The notes: generated by a model not told the origin, from the letters alone. A stretch of 29,405 bases of DNA from Lachnospiraceae bacterium (GCA_003447295.1 DLZQ01000055.1:43165-72569), one strand, 5' to 3'. Positions 15,963 to 24,368 are shown, counted from the stretch's first letter. Numbers and translations: made by a program.

Positions 15963-15994
15963 GCATGCGTAATCGATTACATTTACGTTCATGC
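15963..15994 (-). other. Leader hairpin of the cstA operon
   Basis: In the minus transcript GCAUG-AA-CGUAA (15994-15983) pairs with UUACG-CAUGC (15972-15963), a 10-base stem with a 2-base bulge and a 10-base loop. It begins about two bases after the predicted start point and ends just before the ribosome site. Confidence 0.55.
15968..15981 (-). promoter_or_regulatory. Catabolite-response element (cre) candidate
   Basis: TGTAATCGATTACG on the minus strand matches the Bacillus-type consensus TGWAANCGNTNWCA at 13 of 14 positions, and its core GTAATCGATTAC is a perfect palindrome. It lies about 15-30 bases after the predicted transcription start, where CcpA binding blocks elongation. This fits repression of cstA when sugar is present. 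Confidence 0.75.
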
Positions 15995-16002
15995 TATTGA
16001 TG

Positions 16003-16031
16003 ACTTTAGCACGTCGAAGTGTCAAATGCAA
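16003..16031 (-). promoter_or_regulatory. Promoter of the 171-residue gene and cstA
   Basis: On the minus strand, TTGCAT (16031-16026), a 17-base spacer ending in TGC and TAAAGT (16008-16003) form an extended -10 promoter. Between here and 16205 the DNA is AT-rich, and I see nothing else in it. Confidence 0.65.
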
Positions 16032-16205
16032 CGGATTTTTTAGCAATTCTTTACACTTTTTTTATAAATACATACTTTATCGTTATATGTTAGTCCTCTG
16101 ACAGCTTTTTTCCAAGGTGCAAATTTAACCTATATACCATTACAAATTTAATCTCTTTATCTGGATAAACTTATTGACTTTTGTTGGGTAACCGGAAATC
16201 ATTCT

Positions 16206-16234
16206 AAAAAAAGCAGCCGATTTTCATCAGCTGC
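16206..16234 (-). terminator. Terminator of the DUF1622 gene
   Basis: On the minus strand GCAGCTGAT (16234-16226), a GAAA tetraloop and ATCGGCTGC (16221-16213) form a 9-base stem with one G-U pair, followed by seven Ts (16212-16206). Confidence 0.9.
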
Positions 16235-16240
16235 CGATTT

Positions 16241-16579
16241 TTAGGAATGATTCTTCTCTTCCTTGATCTCCCAATGGATCAGGAATGTCAGTGCCGCACG
16301 AAGTCCGATGATACCGGCTACGGTAACGATCTCCTTCCAGTCTCTGACAATAACGGTCTTAAGGATCTCACTGCACAACTTGAATTCCAGCCCTACAGCA
16401 AGCCCCTGCGCCAGGGTGATCTTCATATCCGGCACCCGCCGCACATAATTATAAAACCCTTTCAGACCGGAGAGAATAATAACGATCACTCCGACAAATT
16501 CAAAGAACAGTATTGCCACCTGGACAATATTGTTCATCACGTTTTCCAGGAATTCAATGATAAGCTCTATGTGGAACAT
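16241..16579 (-). CDS. DUF1622 membrane protein
   Basis: The 112-residue protein has three hydrophobic segments (about 14-38, 56-76 and 83-103), with the conserved stretch LAQGLAVGLEFKLCSEILKTV between the first and the last. This is the DUF1622 family pattern; its function is unknown. The ATG at 16579 follows a G-rich run (GGGGGG) instead of a typical ribosome site. It has its own promoter (16615-16643) and terminator, so it is a single-gene unit between cstA and suf. Read-through from sufU is possible, because no terminator is visible after sufU. Confidence 0.82.
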   Translation of the reverse strand: MFHIELIIEFLENVMNNIVQVAILFFEFVGVIVIILSGLKGFYNYVRRVPDMKITLAQGLAVGLEFKLCSEILKTVIVRDWKEIVTVAGIIGLRAALTFLIHWEIKEEKNHS

Positions 16580-16614
16580 GCACAGCCCCCCGCTTTTCTT
16601 ACACTTCTTTTTTC

Positions 16615-16643
16615 ATTGTAGCGTATCCAAAAAGGGCGTGCAA
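16615..16643 (-). promoter_or_regulatory. Promoter of the DUF1622 gene
   Basis: On the minus strand, TTGCAC (16643-16638), a 17-base spacer and TACAAT (16620-16615) lie 36 bases before the ATG and 24 bases after the sufU stop. Confidence 0.65.
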
Positions 16644-16667
16644 GATGTATCTTTATCTTTTTATCAG

Positions 16668-17099
16668 CTATTTTTCTTCTGTTTTCAATAATTCCTGCAT
16701 AGTATGCCAGCCAAGCACCGCACATTTTACTCTGGCGGGCATGTGGGCGATATCCTGCAGCACGGAGGCTTCTTCCAGCTCGTCCTTCTCTTCGTCGGTG
16801 ATACTTCCCTTGATCATTTTCAGGAACAGATCTGCCAGATGCAGTGCCTCTTCCTTACTTCTGCCGATGACTAACTCCAGCATCATGTCCGCGGAAGCCT
16901 GGGAGATGGCACAACCGTCTCCTTCAAAAGCTCCGTCCACGACTACACCGTCCTCCACCTTCAGTTCCAGGAAAATATCATCGCCGCAGCTGGGATTGAC
17001 ACCCTCTAACACCAGGTTGGCATCCTCCAGCTTATGCTTATGATACGGATGCAGATTGTGCTCCGTCAAAATCTCATTATAAAACGTCTTATTCTCCAT
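16668..17099 (-). CDS. sufU: Iron-sulfur scaffold / zinc-dependent sulfur acceptor SufU
   Basis: SufU takes persulfide sulfur from SufS and passes it to SufBCD for cluster assembly. This 143-residue protein keeps the three cysteines and one aspartate that bind zinc in the family: Cys38 and Asp40 (NPSCGDD), Cys63 (GDGCAIS) and Cys126 (RVKCAVLGW). It also has the SufU-specific insert between the second and third cysteine regions, which separates it from IscU. Its ATG lies inside the last codons of sufS (11-base overlap), so translation is coupled. AAGGAG lies 13 bases upstream. It is the last gene of the suf operon, and I see no clear terminator after it. Confidence 0.93.
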   Translation of the reverse strand: MENKTFYNEILTEHNLHPYHKHKLEDANLVLEGVNPSCGDDIFLELKVEDGVVVDGAFEGDGCAISQASADMMLELVIGRSKEEALHLADLFLKMIKGSITDEEKDELEEASVLQDIAHMPARVKCAVLGWHTMQELLKTEEK

Positions 17100-18312
17100 A
17101 GCCCATCTGTCTCCTTATCCCGGCAAGACTTTTTAAAAATGCCTGTATCTCTTCTTCCGTATTGTAGACGCCCAGGCTCACTCTGGTGGTGGACAATACT
17201 TTCAAATGCTGTAATAACGGCTGGGCGCAGTGATGTCCCGCCCGGACTGCGATGTGATCTGCATCTAAAACAGATGCCACATCATGAGGATGCACGCCCT
17301 CCAGCTTAAATGTCACAATGCCGTGATGATCCTCCGCCTTCTGAGAACCCAGAATGTGTACCGCAGGGATCTCCTTCATGCCATCCATCAAAAGCTTCGT
17401 CAGCTTCGCTTCTCTCTCTTCGATGAAATCAAAACCGATCTTCTGCACGTAGCGGATGGCTTCTGCCAGCGCATAAGCTCCGGCGCCGTTCACTGTACCT
17501 GCCTCGAACTTATGGGGCACCTCTGCCCACACGGCTCCCGTACGGCTGACGGAATCGATCATTTCTCCACCGCATAAAAACGGGGGCATCTGCTCTAACA
17601 GTTCTCTCTTCGCATATAACACACCGATTCCCATGGGAGCATACATTTTATGTCCGGAAAATGCCAGAAAATCCACATCCAGATCCTGTACGTCCACTGC
17701 CATATGGGGCACGCTCTGGGCTCCGTCTGCCACGAAATAAGCGCCTGCTTCATGTGCCAGCTGTGCAAAACGCTTGATATCATTTTTGCAGCCCAGCACA
17801 TTGGATACCTGGGTCATGGCAACGATCTTCGTTCGGTCGCTCAGTGCCTCCTTAAAGGCTTCCTCGGTATATTTTCCGTCTTCGGTGCACTCCAGATACT
17901 TCACCACCGCACCGGTCCTGGCTGCCGCCTGCTGCCAGGGCAGGAGATTGCTGTGATGCTCCATAATGCTTACCAGGATCTCATCTCCCGGTTTCAGTAC
18001 CAGGGATCCGAAGCTGTACGCCACCAGGTTTAAGCCTTCCGTGGCATTGCGGACAAAGATGATCTCCGCTGCTTCTTTTGCGTTGATAAATCCCCGGACC
18101 GTCTCTCTGGCTTCTTCGTATTTTTCGGTTGCCGCCTCTCCCAGCTCATATAATCCTCGCAGGGGATTGGCATTATATTTTTCATAAAATTCCCGCTCTG
18201 CTTCCAGGACACAGGTCGGCTTCTGTGAAGTTGCCGCCGTATCCAGATAGATCACCTTCCGATTCTCCAGCAGAGGAAAATCCTTGCGGATCTCATTGAC
18301 TGAAATGCTCAT
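17089..18312 (-). CDS. sufS: Cysteine desulfurase SufS
   Basis: This PLP enzyme converts L-cysteine to L-alanine and a protein-bound persulfide, feeding sulfur to SufU. The 407-residue protein has the YLDTAATSQKP entry, NATEGLNLVAYS, the EHHSNLLPWQ region with the histidine over PLP, the PLP lysine Lys222 in FSGHKMYAPMG, and the active cysteine Cys362 in RAGHHCAQPL. The short cysteine loop marks a group II desulfurase that needs an acceptor protein, matching the adjacent sufU. GGAGGAAAT precedes ATG 18312. The gap to sufD is 23 bases. Confidence 0.96.
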   Translation of the reverse strand: MSISVNEIRKDFPLLENRKVIYLDTAATSQKPTCVLEAEREFYEKYNANPLRGLYELGEAATEKYEEARETVRGFINAKEAAEIIFVRNATEGLNLVAYSFGSLVLKPGDEILVSIMEHHSNLLPWQQAAARTGAVVKYLECTEDGKYTEEAFKEALSDRTKIVAMTQVSNVLGCKNDIKRFAQLAHEAGAYFVADGAQSVPHMAVDVQDLDVDFLAFSGHKMYAPMGIGVLYAKRELLEQMPPFLCGGEMIDSVSRTGAVWAEVPHKFEAGTVNGAGAYALAEAIRYVQKIGFDFIEEREAKLTKLLMDGMKEIPAVHILGSQKAEDHHGIVTFKLEGVHPHDVASVLDADHIAVRAGHHCAQPLLQHLKVLSTTRVSLGVYNTEEEIQAFLKSLAGIRRQMGYGE

Positions 18313-18335
18313 ATTTCCTCCTGTTATCTTACTCT

Positions 18336-19430
18336 TTACGCTTCCTCTTCTTCCACGGCTCTGCCCAGGAACTTTTGTACCTTTGCCTGTGTGGAAGCGT
18401 CAGGGATCTTGCGGCAGACCGCATCCACCTTCGCCATCGCCATCATCTCATAGATCTGCTCTTTGTTCATGCCGCGGCTCTCTAAGTAGAACAGCAGCTC
18501 ATCATCCAGCTTACCGATGGTGGCGCCGTGATTGCCTTCCACATCTTCCTCCGCACAGAGGATCAGGGGAATGGTCTGGTTCACCACGTCATTAGACAAT
18601 AACAGTACGTCCTCTTTTTCATTGCCTACCGCACCCTTGGCACCCCATTTGAAGTCAATGGTGCCGCGGTATAACTTGAAGGCATGATCTCTTAACACGC
18701 CGCCTGCCTGCATATTACTCTGGGTCTTTTTGCCCTCATGCAGTGCCACATAATTCATATCCAGTCTACCTTCGCCATCTACAATATAAGCGGTATCGGC
18801 ATTCATGCTGCTCTCTCTGCCCTGCAGAGTAGTCTTACATCCAAGGTAGGTATTCTTCCCGCCCAGGATCAGTTGGATCACTTCCAGAGAAGCCTTCTCC
18901 TCACATAAGGCCCCAATGTCATTCATAAAAGTAAAATCACTGCCCAGTCTCTGCACCTGGATCAGCCGGATCTTCGCTCCTTCTTCCAGATACAGTCTGG
19001 TGGATACTGCTGCCTGACCTGACGCCTCTCTGTCAGAAGCAAAGTCCTCGATCACTGTGATCTCACTGTTTTTACCTGCTTTTACGGCTACGGCTCCCGC
19101 CTGTAAGCTATTCTGTGCATAAGCATAATCAAGCAGTAACGGCTGCACCTCTGTCACATCCGCGGGCACCTCATAATGTTTTGCTTTTACTCCCGCTCTG
19201 GCAAGCAGACCGTCCATATCTTCCCCCATACCGGAGGCAATACCTGCAAAATCCGCATTCCAGGGGTTAGATCCTTCGTTTTCAGCGGTCGTTATCTTCT
19301 CCGGCAGAGTGACTTTTGCCTCTCCGGCCGCGGGAATCTCTATTTTCTCCAACTGCGTCTCGTTCATGCGAAGCCAGTTCCATGTCTTGGAGGGCAGTCG
19401 GTTGATGGTCATATTATATTCTTTTTCCAT
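18336..19430 (-). CDS. sufD: SufD subunit of the SufBCD complex
   Basis: SufD pairs with SufB to form the core on which iron-sulfur clusters are built, with SufC dimers driving the shape change. The 364-residue protein has a variable helical N-terminus, a central beta-helix with repeated strands (TVIEDFASD, TRLYLEEGAKIRLIQVQ, AYIVDGEGRLDMNYVAL), and the conserved end NHGATIGKLDDELLFYLESRGMN. The length is near the usual 400 or so. GGAGGACAGAAT leads to ATG 19430, and the gap to sufB is 14 bases. It is similar in fold to SufB but lacks the latter's longer N-terminus. Confidence 0.93.
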   Translation of the reverse strand: MEKEYNMTINRLPSKTWNWLRMNETQLEKIEIPAAGEAKVTLPEKITTAENEGSNPWNADFAGIASGMGEDMDGLLARAGVKAKHYEVPADVTEVQPLLLDYAYAQNSLQAGAVAVKAGKNSEITVIEDFASDREASGQAAVSTRLYLEEGAKIRLIQVQRLGSDFTFMNDIGALCEEKASLEVIQLILGGKNTYLGCKTTLQGRESSMNADTAYIVDGEGRLDMNYVALHEGKKTQSNMQAGGVLRDHAFKLYRGTIDFKWGAKGAVGNEKEDVLLLSNDVVNQTIPLILCAEEDVEGNHGATIGKLDDELLFYLESRGMNKEQIYEMMAMAKVDAVCRKIPDASTQAKVQKFLGRAVEEEEA

Positions 19431-19444
19431 ATTCTGTCCTCCCT

Positions 19445-20857
19445 TTACCCGATGCTGCCTTTCATCTCCAGGCGGATCAGGTTGTTCATCTCTACCGCAT
19501 ATTCCAACGGCAGCTCCTTCGATACATTGTCCGCGAAGCCGCTGACGATCATGGCTCTGGCGTCCTCTTCGGAGATACCGCGGGACATCAGATAGAACAC
19601 TGCCTCGTCGCTGATCCTGCCGATCTTCGCCTCATGCCCGATATCGGCATCCTGGGTACGGATATCCATCGCCGGGATGGTATCGGAGCGGGACTTGTCA
19701 TCCAGCATCAGGGACTGACAGGATACAGAGGATTTACTCTTTGCCGCACTGTTCTTCACTACCACGGAGCTTCGGAACGTACTGATCCCGCCATCCTTGG
19801 AGATAGACTTCGTGTTGATATAAGAAGTGGTCTCCGGCGCATTGTGAACCACTTTCGTACCGGTATCCAGATTCTGACCGGCTCCGGCGAAAGTAATACC
19901 GGTAAATTCCGCTCTCGCGCCCTTACCGTTCAGCACACTCATGGGGTACAGGTAGGACACGTGGGATCCGAAGGAACCGGATACCCATTCAATGGTACCG
20001 CCCTCTTCCACCAGAGCCCGCTTGGTGTTCAGATTGTACATGTTCTTGGACCAGTTCTCGATGGTGGAGTATCGCAGTTTTGCATTTTTCCCAACGAACA
20101 GCTCCACACAGCCGGCATGGAGGTTTGCCACGTTGTACTTCGGGGCTGAACAGCCTTCAATAAAATGCAGATAGGCACCCTCGTCCACAATGATCAGGGT
20201 ATGCTCAAACTGTCCGGCTCCCGGTGCGTTCAGTCGAAAATAGGACTGCAAAGGGATCGTCACGGACACTCCGGGGGGAACATATACGAAGGAACCGCCG
20301 GACCACACAGCACCGTGCAGCGCTGCAAATTTGTGATCTCTGGGTGTTACCAGCTTCATGAAATGTTTCCGCACCATATCCGCATATTCCCCGTTCAGGG
20401 CACTCTCCATATCGGTATAGACTACGCCCTGGGCTGCCACTTCTTCCCTGACATTGTGATATACCAGCTCGGAATCGTACTGGGCGCCTACCCCGGCGAG
20501 TGACTTTCGCTCCGCCTGAGGAATTCCCAGCTTCTCAAAAGTATCCTTGATATCCTCCGGTACCTCGGACCATTTGGCACTCATATGGGTATTAGGTTTT
20601 ACATAGGTTACGATGTCTTCCATGTTCAGACCCTCAATAGAGGGACCCCAGTCGGGGACTTCCATCTCATTATAGATCTGCAATGACTGCAGACGAAAAT
20701 TCGCCATCCATGCTGGATCCTTCTTTTTCGCAGAGATCTCTTCCACGATGGCGGGCGTCAGTCCTTTCTGAATGCGATAGACGTCTTTTTCTTCGTTACG
20801 GATATCATAAATACTTCTGTTGACATCTTCCACATAAGTTTTTTCTCGTTCGCTCAT
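19445..20857 (-). CDS. sufB: SufB, core scaffold of the SufBCD complex
   Basis: SufB is the cluster-assembly subunit of SufBCD. The open frame runs up to TTG 20869, but that codon touches GGAGG, so ATG 20857 (12 bases from the ribosome site) is the probable start: 470 residues, typical of SufB. Motifs are GLNMEDIVTYVKP near the start, the PPGVSVTIPLQSYFRLN strand, the GCSAPKYNVANLHAGCVE block, and SVSCQSLMLDDKSRSDTIP with the conserved cysteine. It ends with GHEAKIGRISDEAVFYLMSRG. It is second in the operon, 18 bases after sufC. Confidence 0.95.
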   Translation of the reverse strand: MSEREKTYVEDVNRSIYDIRNEEKDVYRIQKGLTPAIVEEISAKKKDPAWMANFRLQSLQIYNEMEVPDWGPSIEGLNMEDIVTYVKPNTHMSAKWSEVPEDIKDTFEKLGIPQAERKSLAGVGAQYDSELVYHNVREEVAAQGVVYTDMESALNGEYADMVRKHFMKLVTPRDHKFAALHGAVWSGGSFVYVPPGVSVTIPLQSYFRLNAPGAGQFEHTLIIVDEGAYLHFIEGCSAPKYNVANLHAGCVELFVGKNAKLRYSTIENWSKNMYNLNTKRALVEEGGTIEWVSGSFGSHVSYLYPMSVLNGKGARAEFTGITFAGAGQNLDTGTKVVHNAPETTSYINTKSISKDGGISTFRSSVVVKNSAAKSKSSVSCQSLMLDDKSRSDTIPAMDIRTQDADIGHEAKIGRISDEAVFYLMSRGISEEDARAMIVSGFADNVSKELPLEYAVEMNNLIRLEMKGSIG

Positions 20858-20875
20858 TCGGATCGTCAACCTCCT

Positions 20876-21622
20876 TTACGCTTCCAGAAAACGTTCGAAA
20901 CCATGCTCGTTGATCTCGTCTACCAGGGAAGCGTCGCCGGATGCCACGATCTTACCGTTCACCAGTACATGGGTCTTATCCACATGGAGAGACTCCAGGA
21001 TTCTGGTGCTGTGGGTGATGATCAACAGCGCACCCTTTTTGTCCTTCTGGTACTCTTCCACACCCTTGGATACCGTACGTACCGCATCCACATCCAGTCC
21101 GGAGTCGGTCTCATCCAAGATTGCCAGAGAGGGCTTTAACATAAGTAACTGTAAGATCTCCGCCTTTTTCTTCTCACCGCCGGAGAATCCCACGTTCAGA
21201 TCACGGTCACCGTAAGAAGGATCCATCTGTAATACCTCCATAGCCTGCTCCAGCTCCTTTTTGAAGGTCCACAGTTTGATGCGGGAACCGCTTCTCTGTT
21301 CCACGGCATTCCGAATGAAATTCCGAAGCGATACTCCGGGTACCTCCAGGGGATTCTGGAAGGACAGGAAAATACCATCCTTGGCCCTCTGGTCTGCGGT
21401 CTCCTCCAATAATTGTTTTCCTTTGAACAGGATCTCACCACCGGTCACCTCATAACGGGGACTTCCCATGATGGTGTAACCCAATGTGGATTTGCCCGCA
21501 CCGTTGGGTCCCATAAGGACATGGGTCTCTCCGGGACGAACCTCTAAATCTATTCCATGAAGGATGGGCTTGTCCTCTACACTTACGGACAAGTTACGCA
21601 CCTGTAATAATTGTTCTGACAT
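20876..21622 (-). CDS. sufC: SufC ATPase of the SufBCD complex
   Basis: SufC is an ABC-type ATPase that works with SufB and SufD on the cytoplasmic side; it is not a transporter. A longer frame opens at ATG 21649. ATG 21622 has GGAGGA with a 5-base gap and is the likely start, giving 248 residues, the normal size. Features are Walker A GPNGAGKST (38-46), a Q-loop SFQNPLEVPGVS, the signature FSGGEKKK (146-153), Walker B LAILDE (166-171) and the D-loop SGLDVDA. It is the first gene of sufC-sufB-sufD-sufS-sufU. Its promoter at 21667-21695 lies between the arms of an inverted repeat. Confidence 0.96.
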   Translation of the reverse strand: MSEQLLQVRNLSVSVEDKPILHGIDLEVRPGETHVLMGPNGAGKSTLGYTIMGSPRYEVTGGEILFKGKQLLEETADQRAKDGIFLSFQNPLEVPGVSLRNFIRNAVEQRSGSRIKLWTFKKELEQAMEVLQMDPSYGDRDLNVGFSGGEKKKAEILQLLMLKPSLAILDETDSGLDVDAVRTVSKGVEEYQKDKKGALLIITHSTRILESLHVDKTHVLVNGKIVASGDASLVDEINEHGFERFLEA

Positions 21623-21650
21623 ATACTTCCTCCTATCTCTAGCGTCCAAC

Positions 21651-21708
21651 TAGGAATTACTATATCATTATATACAAGCATCTGCAAATATGCAACATGT
21701 AATTCCTA
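21651..21708 (-). promoter_or_regulatory. Perfect 10-base inverted repeat framing the suf promoter
   Basis: TAGGAATTAC (21651-21660) and GTAATTCCTA (21699-21708) are exact reverse complements, 38 bases apart. On the minus strand one arm lies just upstream of the -35 box and the other at about +1 to +10. Because one arm is not transcribed, it cannot be an RNA hairpin; it looks like a two-site operator. The regulator is unknown. An iron-sulfur-sensing factor is a guess. Confidence 0.7.
21667..21695 (-). promoter_or_regulatory. Promoter of the sufCBDSU operon
   Basis: On the minus strand, TTGCAT (21695-21690), a 17-base spacer and a perfect TATAAT (21672-21667) form a strong promoter. Transcription would start near 21660, giving a leader of about 38 bases before ATG 21622. 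Confidence 0.85.
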
Positions 21709-21778
21709 TAAAAGTGCCGTACATTCTATCAATATCACGGGCAAAAGTTATAAAAGTGAATCCGTGGATATTGAGATC

Positions 21779-21831
21779 AAAAAAAAGATAAGCCGCTGCA
21801 AGTATATTCTGCTATGCAGCGGCTTATCTTT
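21779..21831 (-). terminator. Strong terminator of the metal ATPase gene
   Basis: A perfect 17-base stem joins AAAGATAAGCCGCTGCA (21784-21800) with its complement at 21815-21831 over a 14-base loop. On the minus strand it is followed by eight Ts (21786-21779). It begins five bases past the ATPase stop and keeps its transcript out of the suf promoter. Confidence 0.95.
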
Positions 21832-21835
21832 GATT

Positions 21836-23923
21836 TTATATTTCTTCTCTGTCCAAAAGATTCTTCATGCTCTTGGTGCTGATCCACAGGGTAGATGTAT
21901 TATGCAGAAGAGCGGAAGTGGTGGGAGGAATAATACCTGCCACCCCCAAGACAATAAGTCCGGTGTTGATGCCTACGATCATGCGATAATTTTTACGGAT
22001 CCGCGCCATCAGGGCATTGCTCAGCTCCTTCAGTGTCGCTACTTCCTGTAAATTATCCGCACCGATGGTCACATCTGCGATCTCTCTGGCGATCTGTGCG
22101 CCCTCGCTGATGGCAATCCCTACATCCGCCGCAGACAATGCCGGGGAATCATTGATGCCATCACCGATCATAATAACCTTATGGTCTGCCTGCTTCTCCT
22201 GCTCCACGAACTTCGCTTTGTCTTCCGGCAATACCTCGGAATAATACTCGTCCACACCGACGATTCCGGCAATGGATCTTGCGATACGATCACTGTCACC
22301 TGTCATCATAACGACCTTGCCAATCCCCAGACCTTTTAATTGCTTTATTACCTCAGCGGCCTCTTCTCTGAGAGGATCCTCGATATAGATCACCGCAGCC
22401 AGCTTGCCGTCTATTGCCATATATAAGCGGGAGTATTCCTCAGACAGCTGATCGAACAGCTCCTGTCTGCCCTCCGGAATCTGTGCCTGCTCATCCTCAA
22501 ATACGAAATGATAGCTGCCAATGATGATCTTCTTGCCTTCCAGAGTAGAAGAGATTCCATGAGCTACAATATATTCCACTTTGGTATGCAGTTCTTCATG
22601 TACCAGCTCCTTGCGGGCTGCTTCCCGCACCACTGCCTTCGCCATGGAATGAGGGAAATGCTCCTCCAGGCAGGCGGCGATCCGAAGAAGTTCATCTGTG
22701 GACTGTCCGTTAAAGGATATCACATCCGCCACGGTGGGCTGTGCCTTGGTCAGTGTTCCGGTCTTATCAAATACGATGGTAGTGGCATCTGCCATAGCCT
22801 CTAAGTATTTGCCACCCTTCACCGTGATCTCGTAGGTACTTGCCTCGCGGATCGCGGACAATACTGCTAACGGCATGGACAGCTTCAGTGCGCAGGAGAA
22901 ATCCACCATCAGCACGGATAATGCCTTGGTCACATTCCGCGTGAACAACCATACCAGACCGGTACCTAAGAACGTATAGGGTACCAGCTTATCTGCCAGG
23001 TGCTCTGCCTTACCCTCCAGAGAGGATTTCAGCTTCTCGGATTCCTCGATCATGGTCATGATCTTCTCGTATTTGCTGGAGCCGCCGGTCTCCTTGACAC
23101 AGATGGTCAGCTCACCCTCTTCTACCACGGTTCCGGCATAGGCAGTTCCACCGGGGATTTTTCTCACGGGAACGGATTCTCCGGTGAGAGACGCCTGGTT
23201 CACCATACCTTCTCCGTCCGTCACTGTACCGTCGAAAGGAATCACATTGCCCATGTGGATCCTTACCAGGTCTCCCGACTTAATGGACGTGGACGGCACC
23301 AGGATCTCCTGTCCCTCGCTCACAACCCATACCTTGTCAATGTTTAAGGACATGCTTCTCGCCAGATCGCCGACAGACTTTTTGTGCGTCCACTCTTCCA
23401 GTATCTCGCCGATGCCAAGCAGGAACATTACGGAACCTGCTGTGTTGTAATCACCGCGCAGCACGGATACGCCGATAGCGGTGGCATCCAGTACCGGCAC
23501 TTCGATCTTCCCCTTTGCCAGGGTCTTGATTCCATGCCAGAGATATTTGAAAGATTTTACCGTGGTGATCACGGAACGGATATCCATGGGCAAAAACAGC
23601 CTGATTCCATAGTGCATTACTACTTTATTGATCAGCTGATCCTTATATTCCCGGTTCATCTCCCTGCCGGAATTAGCAAGATAGTTCTCCGGCACTTCCG
23701 TACCCTGATACGTAAAATTCTCCAGTGTCTTCAGTGCTTCCTCCCTGGAACCGGTATAGACTACCGTAACATCCAGGGTGCGCTCCTGAATTTTGGCACT
23801 GACAATATTACTCTGTCCGTCCAGATAGTATTGCAGTGTATCTGCCTGCGCAAAGCTCATGCGGCTCTGTAAAATGTGAACCCTGAGTCTCCCCTTTATC
23901 TCATGTTTGATCACAAATCTCAT
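21836..23923 (-). CDS. P1B-type heavy-metal ATPase with SCALK in place of CPC
   Basis: This 695-residue ATP-driven pump moves a transition metal across the membrane. It has a degenerate N-terminal HMA-like domain (GRLRVHI at 11-17, no CxxC), helices to about 175, the actuator motif TGES (247-250), phosphorylation site DKTGT (386-390), an HP-like motif EEHFPHSMAKA (about 420-430) and the hinge GDGINDSPAL (587-596). The membrane metal site, usually CPC/CPH/SPC, reads DFSCALKLSMP (341-351, Cys344). The altered motif means the substrate cannot be called copper, zinc or cadmium; manganese or another metal is possible. It follows the DUF6110 gene by 27 bases, so the two form an operon. The ribosome site is weak (GCAGG), fitting coupling to the gene before it. 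Confidence 0.88.
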   Translation of the reverse strand: MRFVIKHEIKGRLRVHILQSRMSFAQADTLQYYLDGQSNIVSAKIQERTLDVTVVYTGSREEALKTLENFTYQGTEVPENYLANSGREMNREYKDQLINKVVMHYGIRLFLPMDIRSVITTVKSFKYLWHGIKTLAKGKIEVPVLDATAIGVSVLRGDYNTAGSVMFLLGIGEILEEWTHKKSVGDLARSMSLNIDKVWVVSEGQEILVPSTSIKSGDLVRIHMGNVIPFDGTVTDGEGMVNQASLTGESVPVRKIPGGTAYAGTVVEEGELTICVKETGGSSKYEKIMTMIEESEKLKSSLEGKAEHLADKLVPYTFLGTGLVWLFTRNVTKALSVLMVDFSCALKLSMPLAVLSAIREASTYEITVKGGKYLEAMADATTIVFDKTGTLTKAQPTVADVISFNGQSTDELLRIAACLEEHFPHSMAKAVVREAARKELVHEELHTKVEYIVAHGISSTLEGKKIIIGSYHFVFEDEQAQIPEGRQELFDQLSEEYSRLYMAIDGKLAAVIYIEDPLREEAAEVIKQLKGLGIGKVVMMTGDSDRIARSIAGIVGVDEYYSEVLPEDKAKFVEQEKQADHKVIMIGDGINDSPALSAADVGIAISEGAQIAREIADVTIGADNLQEVATLKELSNALMARIRKNYRMIVGINTGLIVLGVAGIIPPTTSALLHNTSTLWISTKSMKNLLDREEI

Positions 23924-23950
23924 AATTTATGCCTGCTTTCATGAAAGGGA

Positions 23951-24250
23951 TCATTCTGCTGCTGTGATCTTAGTCTCTGCTGCTTCTGCGTCATATTCCT
24001 GCGCGGCCTGTGCTGCTCTGTCCTCGTTGATCTGCTGAGCTTCTGCGTAGATATCCTCTGCGTTCTCCTGGATAGTGGTCGCAGTCTTCATAACACACTC
24101 TTTTGCGCGCAGAACTGCTGCGGTGCAGTTGGTGTACAGCTTCTTCGCATCCTTGCTGGACAGTACTTTGATACCTGCGGTTCCGAACAAAACGCCTGCT
24201 GCGAAGATACCGGTTTTTGCTTTATCAATCTTTTTTAAACATTTCAACAT
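23951..24250 (-). CDS. DUF6110 family protein
   Basis: This 99-residue protein has a short basic N-terminus, one hydrophobic stretch (GIFAAGVLFGTAGIKVL, about 13-29), and a long amphipathic, acidic helix rich in Ala, Glu and Gln up to the end. I recognise the pattern KTGIFAAGVLFGTAGIKVLSSKDAKKLYTNCTAA as DUF6110 in part; its function is unknown. GGAGGA precedes ATG 24250. It is the first gene before the metal ATPase, so it may be a small membrane-bound partner or assembly factor of that pump. A TATAAT lies upstream at 24304-24309. Confidence 0.75.
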   Translation of the reverse strand: MLKCLKKIDKAKTGIFAAGVLFGTAGIKVLSSKDAKKLYTNCTAAVLRAKECVMKTATTIQENAEDIYAEAQQINEDRAAQAAQEYDAEAAETKITAAE

Positions 24251-24303
24251 AATTCATTTCCTCCTGTATGAAGTCTTTTGTTTATTCTATATTATGAATG
24301 AAT

Positions 24304-24332
24304 ATTATAAGCACCTGTTTTTCCTATTTCCA
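24304..24332 (-). promoter_or_regulatory. Probable promoter of the DUF6110-ATPase operon
   Basis: On the minus strand a perfect TATAAT (24309-24304) lies 54 bases before the ATG, with a weak -35 (TGGAAA, 24332-24327) at a 17-base spacing. Just downstream ATATTAT occurs twice, 6 bases apart, which might be an operator. Confidence 0.5.
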
Positions 24333-24368
24333 GTTTTTTTCGTTTAATGAAAAATTTTATCATTTATC

